Source: Cryptomeria japonica
Taxonomy: Eukaryota > Streptophyta > Pinopsida > Cupressales > Cupressaceae
DNA length: 64,000 nt
Assembly: GCF_030272615.1 (NCBI RefSeq)
Contig: NC_081411.1
Span: forward strand, 152,941,971-153,005,970
Reading direction: 5' to 3'
The stretch's first letter is position 1, and each line of letters begins with the position of its first letter. Positions 45,798-58,305 of this stretch are shown here, piece after piece. The position numbers and the translations under genes were made by a program. The notes under the pieces were generated by a model, which was given only the letters and a program-made list of their open reading frames with translations, had not been told where the DNA came from and did no database searches.

Positions 45798-46987
45798 TGT
45801 TAGGCCCAATATGGAAATCTAATGTACTGAGAGGGGAGGGGTGAATCAATACTTCAAAACTTTTCTTCAATAATAACTTTACTATTATGTATAAACCGAA
45901 TAGTGCAGTAACATAATATAAAGCTGAAACAAATAGATAACAATCATACATGATTCACTCCATAACACATATATTTTGGTTACGCAGAAACTCTTGGTTA
46001 GAGAGAAAAACTGCGGTGGGGATGGCACCCACAACTTCACTACTACAATAATAAAGAGTGCTCAGTTAGAGCTACATGTTTAGCTATTTTTGATAGCTTA
46101 CCCTGTTAGGAGTATGAAGATCTGTTAGATCTACCTTGCTAAAGGATTTTACAACACTTAAACTAAATGTTGCACCTGGTTAGAGGCTTTACAATTTATA
46201 GACTTGATTAGAGTCTTTTACCCTATTAAAGGTTTCTCTTACAACTTCAAAATATTACAATAAAATCATTACAAATATTTGCAACTTTACATCTGGAATG
46301 TTATAGCAGATTCTATGTGCTTAGAATAGATTACCTTGCTTATAGCATACCTTGGTAACCCATATAGTAACTCAGTAAACCCTTATGTTTACTCTGTTGT
46401 TTGATTGTTCTTTGAAAACCTTCTTGGTGACCTTTGTGTCTCTGTAACAGTCATAACACTTAGTGCTTTCACATGTCTTGCTTCATATATCTCTATATCT
46501 TCCTTTTTGTCATGCTACATGTATATTTCTGATCTTAATCCATGTTGTATAAATAGATCTCTTATGATGATGATCCATTCATTGCTTCGATCTTACAAAC
46601 ATGTTTTATCGAATGAATAACCATGCAAAATATTTCATTGGTTAGATGACCTCAAAATCATACACAATCTTTAAGTGCAATTTCCAATGTGATAACGGTT
46701 AGATGTTCCTCGATCTTGTAACACGTTTTCATATGTATGTCTAGGTTCAATGAATCTGGTAACACATTTCACTCGGTGTATAACAACTCGGTGTGTCATC
46801 TTTGCTGCTCGGTAGACATGGAATGATACTCGGTAGACAACTCAGTGTATACTACGTTCTGAGACTACTTTCTTCAATAACCAACTGGACTATTCATACC
46901 AACTGAATATCTCGGTAGAGATAACCGACTAGAGTATATAGAATAACTTTGAACATAAAACTAATGGCAACTTGATAAGTAGTAACA
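45798..46987 (-). repeat. Element C 5' LTR (1190 bp)
   Basis: Direct repeat of 38936-40114 with an extra GCGGTGGGGAT-type 11-bp segment near 46012-46022. The ORF at 46405 is an LTR shadow. Confidence 0.95.
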
Positions 46988-46992
46988 ATTGT
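46988..46992. repeat. Target duplication ATTGT (right) of element C
   Basis: Matches 38931-38935. Confidence 0.88.
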
Positions 46993-48175
46993 AATGGTGA
47001 ACAAATTAGGGCTTTCACCCAAGTAAGGTAAAAATTGCTAATTTTAGGCTTAGGCACCACTTTCATTAAAGAGGGGTGAACCCAAGAGATCTAGCCTCAA
47101 ATCAACAAGGATAGTGTTGAGAAATTATCTCGGATTCACTAGATTTGGAGATTGATACCCTCTTTTAAGTTGAATTTTTGAAATACTGAAATTAGGGTAA
47201 ATATGTTGGAATTAAAGTAATTATGCGCAAAAAGTGAGCTAAAGTTGTTGGTCGAGCCACAAACAAGGATCTGAGTAATATAAGAGTATTCAGACCCGTT
47301 CCTAGAAGCAACTCCTGATTTGTTGGGACTAGAATGTTCATCACTTCTGTCCTCTGTACTTTTCATTGTCTAAAGGGGAACCTATTCGTCTATCTAAATA
47401 AAGCCAATTCTAAAAATTGAAGCTCCACACATGTTCCTGTGCATGCTAGAGAAGGGAAATAGGTTGGGAATAGGGGTTTGCCTTAGGCAAACCCCAGCTT
47501 AGGAATTAACCTTGAATGAAATATTTTTAAATACTAAAATAAATAATGGAAAGGTATACCTCATATCTGCAATTGCTGATAATGATGCTTTTCTTCTTGA
47601 ATGTAATCACATATGTTGTTGTATGAAATGCCATACACATGACAAAACCCTAATCACACACACATGCTTGCATATGAATGATGTAATTTTTCTCCACAAT
47701 GGTTGAATGAAGAATATGTAGCCTTGAAGATCTCTAAAAATGCTTGATGATCACTTCACAAATGCCTTATGTCAAATACTTATGATGGATGGAGTCTTAG
47801 GATTAAAATGAATTGATTGATGTCTTTATATATGAGATCCTAGGTCAATTTACCGATTAGGCTGACCTCCAATGGCCATATAGAGCCACCAATTTCATTT
47901 CTTGTCGGAGAGATAGGTACCATCCTCTATTTGAAAATTGGGCCCCATTGAGGGGGACTAGGGCGCTAGTACCCTTGTCCTCCTCAATCAAGGACAATGA
48001 TTTAGTCCTAGAGAGGATGACACCCCTCCAAAGAGTCATTTGGTAGGCGTATATGGCATCAAAGTTGGAATTAAGACACTAAATAGACCCAGATAGGAGA
48101 TGAGAGGGAGACACACTAAAGTAGGGGCACATACATGAGGTGTAAATTGGCTCGGTGATAATTTACGACGCTATA
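46993..48175 (-). repeat. Decayed LTR related to the element A LTR
   Basis: Shares ordered landmarks with the A LTR. GGGTTTGCCTTAGGCAAACC (47474) matches GGGTTTTGCCTTAGTCAAAC. TTTATATATGAGATCCTAGG (47824) matches TTATATATGAAACCCTAGG. AATTTACGACGCTATA at 48160-48175 matches the A terminus AATTTACGACGCTACA. So it is a minus-oriented solo or partial LTR. Its left edge is obscured by element C; no duplication found. Small ORFs inside are not supported. Confidence 0.55.
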
Positions 48176-48389
48176 GTTATTTACATGATTTCTTAATAAA
48201 TGTCCATTTGACGTCTTCTATGGCCATAAATAATCAATAACATGATAAAATTCTCCATAAAAATAATATTAATAGTCACCGCCCTATAGAAAAGTGATAA
48301 GTGCAAAAAAATAGAATGCATAGCTACCAAATTGTGATTTCTTGATGACTATTTACCATCCATGACAAAAAAAGTCTTCACTATAAGGA
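48176..48389. other. Short non-coding spacer
   Basis: AT-rich. Nothing recognisable. Confidence 0.4.
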
Positions 48390-49564
48390 ATTGACTAATC
48401 ATGAGGTGGAACAAAAACCTCTAAAAAGGCACATGAAATTCTTGTACATATATTTAGAATTGACTAATCATGATGCTATTGGTCATTTTGGGGATTTTAT
48501 TCACCTTTTGCTTGCTCTTCTTCTTCTTGTAGTCTATCCTCTTCATTTTTTTGTTCTTCTCCTTTATCAACTAGGTTCTTTTCTTGATGCTTGAATGAAG
48601 GAGAATCAGTTTCCCCATCTCTCCTTTCATCTTCAATTTCATCTTGTACATCAACTACATTAAGATTTCTTTAATCAGTAAAGAACTTTTCTTTCTCATC
48701 TTGAGAAGATGAGGGGATTTTTGTATCTTTAGGTGGAGATGGACATTGCATTGATGGTAGAGGAGGTGTAGGTTCTCTAGGAGGCAAAGATGGAGGTTTG
48801 GTTTGTAGAGATGGGTATGCTCATAATGGCGAAGGAGAATGGGAAGGACAAGGGGCATTCTTTTTCTAGCTTTGGAGGGGATATTGTCCTTTTCCTTTTC
48901 TTCATTTGAAGTGGGACTTCTTCATCTACAATTGAGGACTCTTGGAGGTGAAATTACCTCTTGACTGTCATAAACATTTTATAGATTTGGGTCTCTTTAG
49001 TAGGTTTCTTACTTTTATCTTTTGCCTTAGGAGGCACCACCTCTTCTTCAAGTGTAGTAGTTGCAAGTTGTTTCTTGTTGGGTGCGGCAACCTTTGACGA
49101 TCCAGTACCTTTATATGCTCTCATCACTTTGGTTGGAATCCTCATTGTAGGTTCTATCTCATGACTTAGAGGCTTTGATGTTTTGGTAGGATCTTTGGAT
49201 GAAAATTTCTTCTTCATTTTTGAGGTACCTTCTCCCTTCTTTCAAGGATTTGCACCTATTTGTGGTGGGCTTAATATTGTATATGGTTTTTAAACCAATT
49301 CTTTGGTTCATTGGACCAATTCATTTTCTCTTACATCCATATCAACTATTTGATCAGGGGTTGTATCAATATTGAATATGGGCCAATTATATAGATTTCC
49401 TTGGAGCTATAGGAAGGATGGAGTATTTTTTTATCTTCTTTAAGGCCCTATGGGATGATGATCACAACAACTGCCTTCGCAAAATCCAAATCCATCCTAT
49501 AGAAATTATCTTATCCTTACCTCAGATTCATCAATACAATTTGCTTGGTGATATTCCACCTCAG
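48390..49564 (-). pseudogene. C-terminal part of split minus-strand ORF
   Basis: Continues the frame broken by solo LTR S at 49565. The first residues after the junction are EVEYHQANCIDESE. Then, with stops, comes a Lys/Thr/Pro-rich region (49217-48954: KKKFSSKDPTKTSKPLSHEI, KDKSKKPTKET), a Ser/Pro region and an acidic Glu-rich end (EERQ/EEEE type, to about 48400). Low-complexity tails of this kind are typical of plant retroelement-associated ORFs. Function unknown. Confidence 0.6.
49560..49564. repeat. Target duplication CTCAG (left) of solo LTR S
   Basis: Pairs with CTTAG at 62146-62150, one mismatch. Removing S and one copy joins the host reading frame. Confidence 0.75.
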
Positions 49565-50504
49565 TGTAGTGCCCCTCCCTGATTTATCTTGTCATTTTGT
49601 ATGTCAAAGGAATATATTGATCTAGCTTAGTCTACTTTATGATGATTTGATGGTATCATGTTTAGTAATAACCCTATTTCATGTTTGTATCGGATATGAT
49701 GATGGATATATATTTGATCATTATTCATGATGGATCATATTGCTTATGGGATTTTGATGACATCATGATTACGCTAATACTACTCTATGATTATGCTGAT
49801 TGTGTTGGTGCTATGATGTTTGTGATTATCTTCTAGTGTCTTTGTGATTAGAGACGATGTCATACCAGTCATTGCGAGCATAATATGACGTTGCGATTCT
49901 TTATCGCTTTCCTGATCATTTATGATGTATATGTGTTGTATATATGTTGTATTGCATTTAGTGGTGGATGCAAGATTGTAGGTACCAGACATCGACTCCA
50001 CCTAGTCTCACAGGTCTGAGCGTGTGTTTATCCCAATGGCAAGTTGTTGGAGATGGCATGTATTTCCCTCTCATACTCTAGGCTTAAATTCATACCCTTG
50101 TCAATTAGTGTCTTGGCTTGAGTCATTGGTCTGTGTCATGTGGCATGTTGTTCAATCTTATGTCAGGTTGCCTTGTGAGTTTGCGATTATTTATTAATTA
50201 ATAATTAATCAGTTTATATTGTTTATAAATATTGAATTAAATCAATGGATGACATTAATATTTAATATTAATGTGAGATTATTATTATTATTGGAGAATT
50301 ATAATTCATTAATGTTTATTTTATGGATTTATATTTTATTGGTTATTTGGAATTATGGAAATTAATTAATCAAATTACTGCATATAGCCATTGGCGTAAA
50401 TTATTAAATAATGGTTAGTATGCATACAATATATTTATACATATTAATTAATAATTAAATTGGTGGAATTATATTAATTGAGTATTTATGCTTATCGGTA
50501 CATC

Positions 50505-50925
50505 CAGCTATTTATTTATTATTTATTTGATTATTTTATATGTATGTGGGAGATATTTATAGTATTGAGTTTAAATTATATTGGCTAAGAGCATTTATAT
50601 GTATCTACACATTTATTTGTTTGTTTATTGTTTATCTATTTATTTATTTTTTGCTCATCTATTTATTAGTTATTTATTATTTATTTATATTGGTTTTGAT
50701 TTATTATTTGAGATTTTGATTTATTGGGTTATTATTTATTTATTTAGTGTTTAATTACTGGATGGGTATTTATGTCTGTCTGTACATTTATTTATTTATC
50801 TTCTTTATTGATTATTTATTTATTGTTGGATTATTTATTGTTTATCTAATTATTTATTGTTTTGATTATTTATTTATTTGCATTGTTGTTTTATTTATTT
50901 GTTATTATTTATGTACATACCGCTT
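50505..50925. repeat. TTTATTTA low-complexity tract
   Basis: Repeated TTATTTATTTATT phrases over about 400 bp inside LTR S. The ORF at 50747-50932 is a by-product. Confidence 0.85.
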
Positions 50926-53536
50926 GTTATGATGGGCCCTCTTGGGAGTTGTGATTGTGAGGATAATATTATTTATATTATTTGTGGTTTTATATTTAAT
51001 TGGAGCATTGATTTATATTGCCTTTGATTTATTTTATTGGGCTTTACTTTATTATTATTGTTTATTATATTATTATTATTATTACATTCTCTTATTACTA
51101 ATTGAGTAATTAAATATTATGTTTATACCTACCCTATTATTTTATTGGTTGAGATTTGAGGGTAAGTAAATAATATTATTTTATCTTCTTACCTCGATTT
51201 TTGGAAGGGGGGTTGGTATAAAATATATTTTATTGAAATATTTTGATTGGAGAATATTCTTTTGTAGTTTTGAATGAGATTCTATTTATTGGCTTTGTGA
51301 GCATTTTTGTGGGTGTGCTTTTGGATAGCTTTCTGCGACTTTTGGATTTTAAAATTGCTTGGTTGGGTTGAATTTTGGAAAGCTTGTTGGTTTGGATTTT
51401 TGCTCTTCTATGATTGCATTACCATCACTCTACTTCCAGGTTGGAGATCTTTTTCCATTCTTGCATTTTGATTTTTGAAAAGAGTTATTTTCTTCTTGAT
51501 TGCTAAAAGATTGTTTGGGGAGATTTGGGAATGAATGATTATTCTATTATCAGTAATTGGGAGTAATATTTTGGGAAAAAGATTTATTTATGATTTTATG
51601 ATTTTGTGTGTTGTATTGCCGGAAAAGGGCATTTGTGTATGTTGATATGTTGATTATAAGTTGCCTGTGAATGTATTGTGGTAACTGTTGGTTTTGTGAG
51701 GTTTATTTGTTGTTGCATACCCTGTCTTGTGTCCATTTGGTTTGATTAGATCTATAGTGGCTATGTCTGTAATCTTTTCTATGCAAGTTATTCCCAATAT
51801 AATTTGGAATTCTTAGATGCGTTGTATTGTTGGCCTTAAAAAAGGCTTTGCTTTGGTTTCTTATTGGCATTTAGTGACTTATGGGTTGTATTTATACTAT
51901 TGTAAGGTATGTGCCCGAATCTGGGAAAATTTGAGTATCTTTGTATCCCGTATTTTGTGAGTTGGTCCCCTATTACAATAGCGCTACTCTGGGATTCAAT
52001 AGCGCCAAAGTAGCGTTAGTGGATTTTTGGGTTGGTTTTTGAGTCCCTCAATTGATTTCTCTTCTTGGTCTTCATTCCAGAGGCTTGTTTTGTTATGTTT
52101 GATGGTTTTGGGGAATTGTGCCATTCATTTGTGATATGTGTGAATCCATTTGGGCTCCGACAAGTAGTTTTGTGCTTGTCTGTTGAGGTTTTGATATGTT
52201 TCTCTAGCGAGTTGAGTGATTCCTTGTTGTTGAGGATGGTTAATTGTAGCTCCAGCGAGATGTTATGTTGTGCCTCGCTATGGAGGATCATTCTATGTTA
52301 TTGGATTCATGTATTGCCCCTATTTTTGTGTATTTGACATTCTTGAGGCTCTCTTTATTGTTGAATTTTGGAATTACGAGCTTATGGCTTGATCCTTGTT
52401 AAGTGGCTCTTGGTTGTATGTTGATGGCTATCTTTGTAATTTAGTTGTATGTTCTGTAATGAATTTTGGATGCTTCCCATGTTGAGTTTCATGTTGTTGT
52501 AAGATGTATCTTGTTATGTTTTTACTCTATGGTATTGGTCCGTGTTTGGGAGAGTGGGCTCTTGCATGTGTTGGACCTAGGTTATGAGAACTAGATCTTT
52601 AGGAAGGGGGTCTAGACCTATGGAACCACATGAAGAGTTTATGGTTTAATTTGGAAGTGATAACATTATTAATAATTGATTAGTGGGTTGGGTATTTATA
52701 AATTCACTTAATCAAGATTAAGAATATGGTGTTGTATGCCCCAATTGGACGGACCCAGGGAGGTGGTTTTGAGATCCTAGATTGGGAAGACCGTTGGAGC
52801 GGTATGCCCGATCTCCCTTGAGTGACTCCAAGGTGGAGACAGATTCCACATGAGGTTAGCATGTGATGACACTCTACCCCACATGTGTCCATTATCTATA
52901 AGCCTTGATTTGTTGAATTATGCCTCTAGAGGTTGATTGCTTTGATTTAGCCGTGTGATGTATTTTGATGTTGCATTCCTATGTTGGAGTCTTTGGTGTC
53001 ATGTTTTATTCTTTGGTTGTTAGGTGTTAGCTTAGGTCTTGAGTGTGAGTTGGAACCTTATGTCATCTCCTAGCACGAGGGGTGGTTCCTATTTGCTTCC
53101 ACATGGTCGGGTGGCTTGATGCCTTATACCATTGGGATATTCTTCTTGGATGTTAGCATATGTGGATTATATTCTAGGATTCTTCATGTGATTATTCTTT
53201 GGAGCTAATTTCTATGTACATGGAAAAGAAGACATTGTATCATGATGCTTTTATATTTGTAAAGGAGATTATGTATCTGTGTGTTATGTATCTTCAAATG
53301 ATTGTTGTTGTAATTGAAAAAGAGACATGATGTAGTAGTAGGAGAAGTTATTATGGAATATTCATTGATGTATTGGATACTCATCTATGTAATGTTAGAG
53401 TATAGTTTTATGTAAAAGAAAGAGATAGTCTTTGAATGTTTGTATTGTGTGAAATTGTATGTTTAACCTTAAGGAAATTTAAGATGAAAGATTAGCAGTT
53501 ATTGTTATAGATTTTGTTTAAGTAATTGAAATCAAT

Positions 53537-53541
53537 TAGGT
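53537..53541. repeat. Target duplication TAGGT (left) of element D
   Basis: Exact match to 61540-61544. Confidence 0.9.
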
Positions 53542-54672
53542 TGTTTGCTTGATGATGATGTTTTGATGTAATAGGTTGATTGATGACTTGTTTTATGTTG
53601 TCATTGATGGAAAATATGTTTTGATAGTCATCTAAGTCTTTTAGGCCAACCGGTAGAGGAGACAGTTTACTAGTGAACCGATAGAGAGGTATTCAATTGG
53701 TAAATAAGAACAAAGTTGTATTCTAGCAACCAATGTGAGTGATCAATGAAGAGTTAGGTGATGCGGTTTTGCAGGAATGTTCGAGATAGGTACTTGTAGT
53801 TATGTTTCACATCATAGTGGCAAATTCATTAGGATGAATGAGTTATAATCTACAGAGTTGTCAATCATGAAGAATAGTTAACTGGTAGAAGTAGAGTCAC
53901 TTAAATCGGTAAACCCGTAATGATTATGTTTTATTTTTAATTTGTTATGTCAGTGGTCGACATAAGTAAAGTGTGTAGGGAAAGATTGACTAGATTCATT
54001 GAACTTAGGAAATTGTTCCAAGGTTGTTAGTTGACTAAGTTAATGTCTATAAAAAGTGTGATGAGTTATGAGATCGAAGGTGAATATTGAGGTTTTATTT
54101 TGCAGTAATCTGAGAAGCTCTGTATCGATGTGTTGTTGAAGGAAACTGAAGTAGATCTTATCAAGCACAAAGGTGCTACATGCAGATTACTTTACTATTT
54201 TTTTCCTAACAATTGCAGTAGTCAAATCCCTTAACCAAGTAGGTCCTAACAAGATTGAAACTATAAATCCCCTAACAAGGTAGCTCATTAACTTGAGTAT
54301 AAATCCTCTTGTGAGGTTGCTCCTAATAGGGCAAAGCTTTTAACAGGGCTAAGGTAAATCCCTTAACCAGGTGACTCCTAACAGGGTCTGCTCCTAACCA
54401 GGCATATTTGTATGACCTTAACTGGTCAAAGATTTCTATTCTGTAGATAGTGAATCTTGTGGGTACTAACTCCCACTGTGGTTTTTCCCTTTTGGGTTTC
54501 CATGTATAAATCTTTGTGTTATGTGGAGCTTTCTATATTGGGTGTTAGCTTATGTGGTGATATTTCTTTTATGTTTATTAAGATCTAAGTCATTTAAAGT
54601 GGTGTTCAGATTTGTGTTGTTGTTTTTGTTTCCACAATTCACCCCCCCTCTCAATTCTTTATAAGTTTATCA
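53542..54672 (+). repeat. Element D 5' LTR (1131 bp)
   Basis: Starts TGTTTGCTTGATGATGATG and ends CTTTATAAGTTTATCA. TATA TCTATAAAAAG at 54046-54056. It has repeated phrases TCCTAACAGGG/CTTAACCAGG at 54230-54420. Confidence 0.93.
54046..54056 (+). promoter_or_regulatory. TATA box in element D 5' LTR
   Basis: TCTATAAAAAG, conserved at 60895-60905 in the 3' LTR. Confidence 0.5.
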
Positions 54673-54674
54673 AC

Positions 54675-54686
54675 TGGTATCATAGC
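54675..54686 (+). promoter_or_regulatory. Primer binding site of element D
   Basis: TGGTATCATAGC, one base from the initiator-Met complement, two bases after the LTR end. Confidence 0.88.
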
Positions 54687-55328
54687 CTAATTCCCTTAAG
54701 GCTTAACTGCTTGGAAAAGATCCCCAAGGCTACCATGGGGGATATGAGTTATAGAGAGATGTCTAACCGGCTTGTAGAAGCTGAGGAAGCCCTAGATACA
54801 TTGAAAGGCAAATATAAAGCCTCACTTGTTAAGAGAAGAGAGATTGCAGAACAGTTGATGGAGTTTACCGAAAATAGTTCTTTTGATGAAGAAAACATGG
54901 ATGCATTGGTGTCTGAAGTTGAAAAATTGAATGATGAGAAGGAAAACCCGAGGAGAGAGTTGGAAGGCCTAACCATCAAGATGAGTCAAGAGCTTGAAGC
55001 AAGGAGGGCAACTGAAGACAAGATCAGAGAAAAAGAACATGAGATCTTCAAGCTAAACTAGGAGGTTGGAACCTTGTATCATCATCTTCATGAGGAACAA
55101 GAATAAAAAGAAGAAATAATGGTTGATCTAGACATGGCAATGTCTCTAAGAGAAAGTCTAATGAAAAAGAATGAAGATCTTACAATGGAATTTGTTGATG
55201 CTAATGAAACACTTGCAAGGTTTAACAAGAGCTCTACTATGCTTGATGAGAAAATCTAGTCATAGAGGATGAATGGAGATACACATGGCTTGGGATACAC
55301 TACCTTGAGAAAGGTGAGCCTTCCGATA

Positions 55329-55333
55329 CAAAG
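55329..55333. repeat. Target duplication CAAAG (left) of solo LTR E
   Basis: Exact match to 57119-57123. Gag coding flanks both sides. Confidence 0.9.
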
Positions 55334-55360
55334 TGTAGTCACATAAATCTGTCCACTTAA

Positions 55361-56096
55361 TTAAATAAATATTTAGTATTTATTTGATTATTTAACCATC
55401 AATCAATAATTAATTAAATTAATATTTAATTAATTCATCTTAACCCTCTTCTCCTATTAATTAAATAAAATTTTCAATTTATTTGATTTAATTCACTTAA
55501 CCAATTTCAGAACATTAATTAAATAAATAAATCATATTTGTTTAATTAAATCTTCTCTCACGTTTAAATAAATTTATATTTATTTAAATCTCCCAAAATC
55601 CCATCTCTCACATTTAAATAAATTAACATTTATTTAAATCACTTTTATCCTCCACCCACTTGTATTTTCCTACAAATGCAAGTTGCACAACTATTATTTA
55701 TTTAAAATCCTATTTATCCTCACCCACTTGAAACCTTTAATGGTTTCCCTTAAAGTCTTGAAACTTAATGGCTTCCTTCTAGAGTCTTCTCAAACCTTTT
55801 ATGGTTTCCCTTAAAGTCTTCAAACGTAATGACTTCCTTCTAGAGTATTCTTAAGCCTTTAATGGTTTCCCTTAAAGTCTGCTTCCTTCTAGAGTCTTCT
55901 TAAGCCTTTAAAGGTTTCCCTTAAAATCTTCAAGCATTTAATGCTTTATCTTCCTTTTTCTCATGTAAATAAATTAAGATTTATTTAAATAAAATCCAAA
56001 GTTCACATTCACATTTAAATAAGTTGATATTTATTTGAATATCTACCCAAATGCAAATTCCACCATTTAATTGAAATAAATAATTTATTTTAATTG
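55361..56096. repeat. Six AT-rich palindromes in solo LTR E
   Basis: Dyads of ~28-34 bp of form ATTTAAATAAATT...ATTTATTTAAAT at 55361-55394, 55562-55589, 55611-55639, 55963-55990, 56013-56040 and 56067-56096. Confidence 0.8.
55730..55945. repeat. ~61-bp tandem repeat in solo LTR E
   Basis: About 3.5 units of AAACCTTTAATGGTTTCCCT...TTCCTTCTAGAGTCTTCT, at 55730, 55791, 55853 (shortened) and 55902 (partial). Confidence 0.9.
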
Positions 56097-56694
56097 AAAA
56101 TCCCAAAATTCCTCCCACTTGCATTCTCCTACAAAATCCACTTGCATGCCTAAATACCTTCTAGATTCTTATAACTCATTCTAATTAGCCTAATCCTATC
56201 CTAATCACATTCCTAAATAAAAGGAAGTCACTTCTCAAAAACCTCCAAAGTCTTCAATAACCATTAAAGGCTTTATGTCTTCAAATGGTTAACCTCTAAA
56301 GTCTTCCAAACCATTAAAAACTCTTACATAACCATTTATGGTTAAGTCACCTTTTACCTTTGGTTAGAGAATTTCCTCTAGCTTAACCATCCTTTTGACT
56401 CATGGGTCTCTTCAAAGCATTTATTTCTTTGACTAAGGTAACCATTTAACCCTTTCACATTCATTTATCCCTTGGATAAAATAAATATCCATTAACCTAA
56501 CCCTAACCCAACCCCCTAGGGTAACAATCATGTCCCCTCAAGCATTTAATGCTCCTTATCTCTCCTCTTAAGCCTCGTCATGGTGACACTTGTCAACATG
56601 GGATTGGGTTGAAAGTCTCAAATGGATTGAATATCTTTCAATCCTAACCCTTGTTAAGATTTCTCAATCTTAACCCTTCATTTCCCCATTTCTT

Positions 56695-56704
56695 CTATAA
56701 ATAG
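56695..56704 (+). promoter_or_regulatory. TATA box in solo LTR E
   Basis: CTATAAATAG, about 410 bp before the LTR end. Confidence 0.5.
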
Positions 56705-57684
56705 AACCCTTCTCCTAAAGCAAAGAAGGAAGCATTAGAGTATTGTTGTTATACTGGTATTAGCATAGATCTTTTTTATAGCATCACTATCTACACTTGC
56801 ATAGCATTTGTTTATCATATTCAACCATCTTGAATCTCCATATGGCATCCATGGCTAGTGCTAAAAGATGAGAGCTACACTCATGTGGAACTTGGAGAGG
56901 AGAGGAACAAGGGAGGAGCAACTATGAGCATCTTGATTAGCATTTGGAGGAGTATAGTTTATCTATTCTATGTTTGTATGCTTTCTATTTCATGCTTAAT
57001 ATCTCTCTTGATATGCTTGTTTAGGATAATCTTTTGTTGCTAATACTAACGTTTGTTTCTTGTGCTCTTGTGTGTGTTGTCATCGAACAGATTTTATAAT
57101 CCTTTTTGCAGAGCATCACAAAGGACAACATTGAAGAAGGTAAATCTGCACCTAAGATCCAGAAATCCACCGGTAAGAAACCCTACAAACCAATATGCTT
57201 CAATTGTCATAAGCGCGGACATATTGGTAATGTTTGTAGATCTAGCGTTGTTGATGGTTATAGACCTAATGCCTATAAAGGATACAAACCTAGATCCTTT
57301 AATGGATATTGTTACACTTGAAACATGTTTGGGCATAGAGCTATTGAATGCATGTATGGAGCAAATAATCCAACACCCCACATGAATTAGAGATTTGGTG
57401 GAGATTGGGAAAGGAGTTTTAATGATCAGAGAAATGCAAATTGGCAGAGACTCTATGCTAACCAGTCTAATCCCTATGAGATGGAAAAGAGAATGCATGC
57501 GATTTGCACAATCTATCATAACCGCGGTCATGTAGCTTTGAATTGTAGAATAAGGACTGGTAAAGGCAATGCTGGACTAGGGAGAGCATCTAGTATGGCA
57601 TGTTTTCATTGTCACCAACCGAGACACCTTGCAAATTTTTGTAGAGATAAAATGAGACAACCAGTAAATCAATCTACTGACTAG

Positions 57685-58305
57685 ATAGGGAAGACGAAAG
57701 TTGATGTGGAAGAGACCAAAGCAGGGATGAACAAGATCTAGAAAAAGAAGAGTGATGAGAAAAAAAAAGACATACCATCGAAAGATCCTAATTGTTCACC
57801 TAGTGTGGAGAACTCATCACCAACAAACTAAGCTGTTAAAAGGCTTAGGGGGAGCTTAATGTCAAATCCATTTCCGAACCCCCTATATGATGTGGGGTAA
57901 GATAAATATGCATATATTGATGCATTATGATATTGTGAAGTGATTTTGTGATCAAACTGATAGGTTTGATGTGATATGAGAACTGACAGTATATTGAATG
58001 GCGTTTTAGGGTTTATTTGTTTATACAACCTGGTATAGCATTTAATGCGGTAGATATTGAGCAAATAAAAGAACTTTTTGAATATCATTTGTCACTTTGC
58101 ATTCTTGAGAGAACTCGGAGAGAGAAAAGAGTAGAGAAGAGCTTGTGTGAGCAACATTTAATCAGGCTAATAGAAGATTTGGAGTGATCTTCGATCGGTA
58201 ATTGATGAAAGCGCATTCTTAGTGTTGAAACCCTCGTTGTGAAAGCGTTGAAAGGTATTTATCCGATAAATCCTATTATTTATTTTAGAGTCTGAGTTTC
58301 TGAAG
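57685..58305 (+). other. Spacer between gag and ORF2 of element D
   Basis: Lys-rich decayed gag tail to about 57830, then non-coding. The N-domain found in B and C ORF2 is not readable here. Confidence 0.6.

Larger units (their letters stand above)
38936..46987 (-). mobile_element. Element C: non-autonomous LTR retrotransposon with five-knuckle gag
   Basis: An 8.05-kb element on the minus strand, with LTRs 45798-46987 (5') and 38936-40114 (3') and perfect 5-bp duplication ATTGT. PBS TGGTATCAGAGC follows the 5' LTR after 2 nt, and a PPT (CAAAAGGGGAGAT) precedes the 3' LTR. Coding: gag 45735-44383 and ORF2 about 43890-40680. No RT or integrase. LTRs differ at about 40 positions plus an 11-bp indel by eye. 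Confidence 0.95.
49565..53541. mobile_element. Solo LTR S, left part (about 4.0 kb)
   Basis: Begins TGTAGTGCCCCTCC; the right part ends GGCGGGCATTACA at 62145. The ends form an inverted repeat (TGTARTGCCC), as in LTRs. With the right part (61545-62145) the LTR is about 4.58 kb, very long. No PBS, PPT, ORF or internal direct repeat was found, so a solo LTR fits best, though a large gene-less element cannot be excluded. 50200-51130 is AT-rich with TTTATTTA runs (50505-50920); ORFs there and at 52016-52337 are not convincing. Confidence 0.75.
55334..57118 (+). mobile_element. Solo LTR E (1785 bp)
   Basis: Starts TGTAGTCACATAAATC and ends TTTGCAGAGCATCA, with CAAAG duplicated on both sides. CTATAAATAG at 56695-56704 looks like a TATA box and sets the + orientation. 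No ORF, PBS or PPT, so this is a solo LTR left by LTR-LTR recombination. It contains AT-rich palindromes (55361-55640, 55963-56096) and a ~61-bp tandem repeat (55730-55945). The short ORF at 56858-57043 is not supported. Confidence 0.92.
54735..57684 (+). pseudogene. Element D gag: coiled coil plus four zinc knuckles, split by solo LTR E
   Basis: ATG 54735 (MGDMSYREMSNRLVEAEEAL) begins a coiled coil that runs to about 55260 through stops, including TAG at 55061, and a frame change. The MLDEKI and GLGY linker at 55240-55300 matches the element C gag. E interrupts at 55334; coding resumes at 57124 (DNIEEGKSAPKIQK). Knuckles follow: CFNCHKRGHIGNVC, CYT..MFGHRAIEC, CTIYHNRGHVALNC and CFHCHQPRHLANFC (the G before H is R). 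The stop after QPVNQSTD is at 57684. Gag-like, decayed. Confidence 0.8.

Noticed and set aside
50747-50932. Tyr/Phe/Ile-rich ORF resembling a membrane protein
   Set aside because: Product of the TTTATTTA low-complexity tract.
52016-52337. Overlapping ORFs of ~90 codons on both strands
   Set aside because: No family-like sequence, located inside a long solo LTR.
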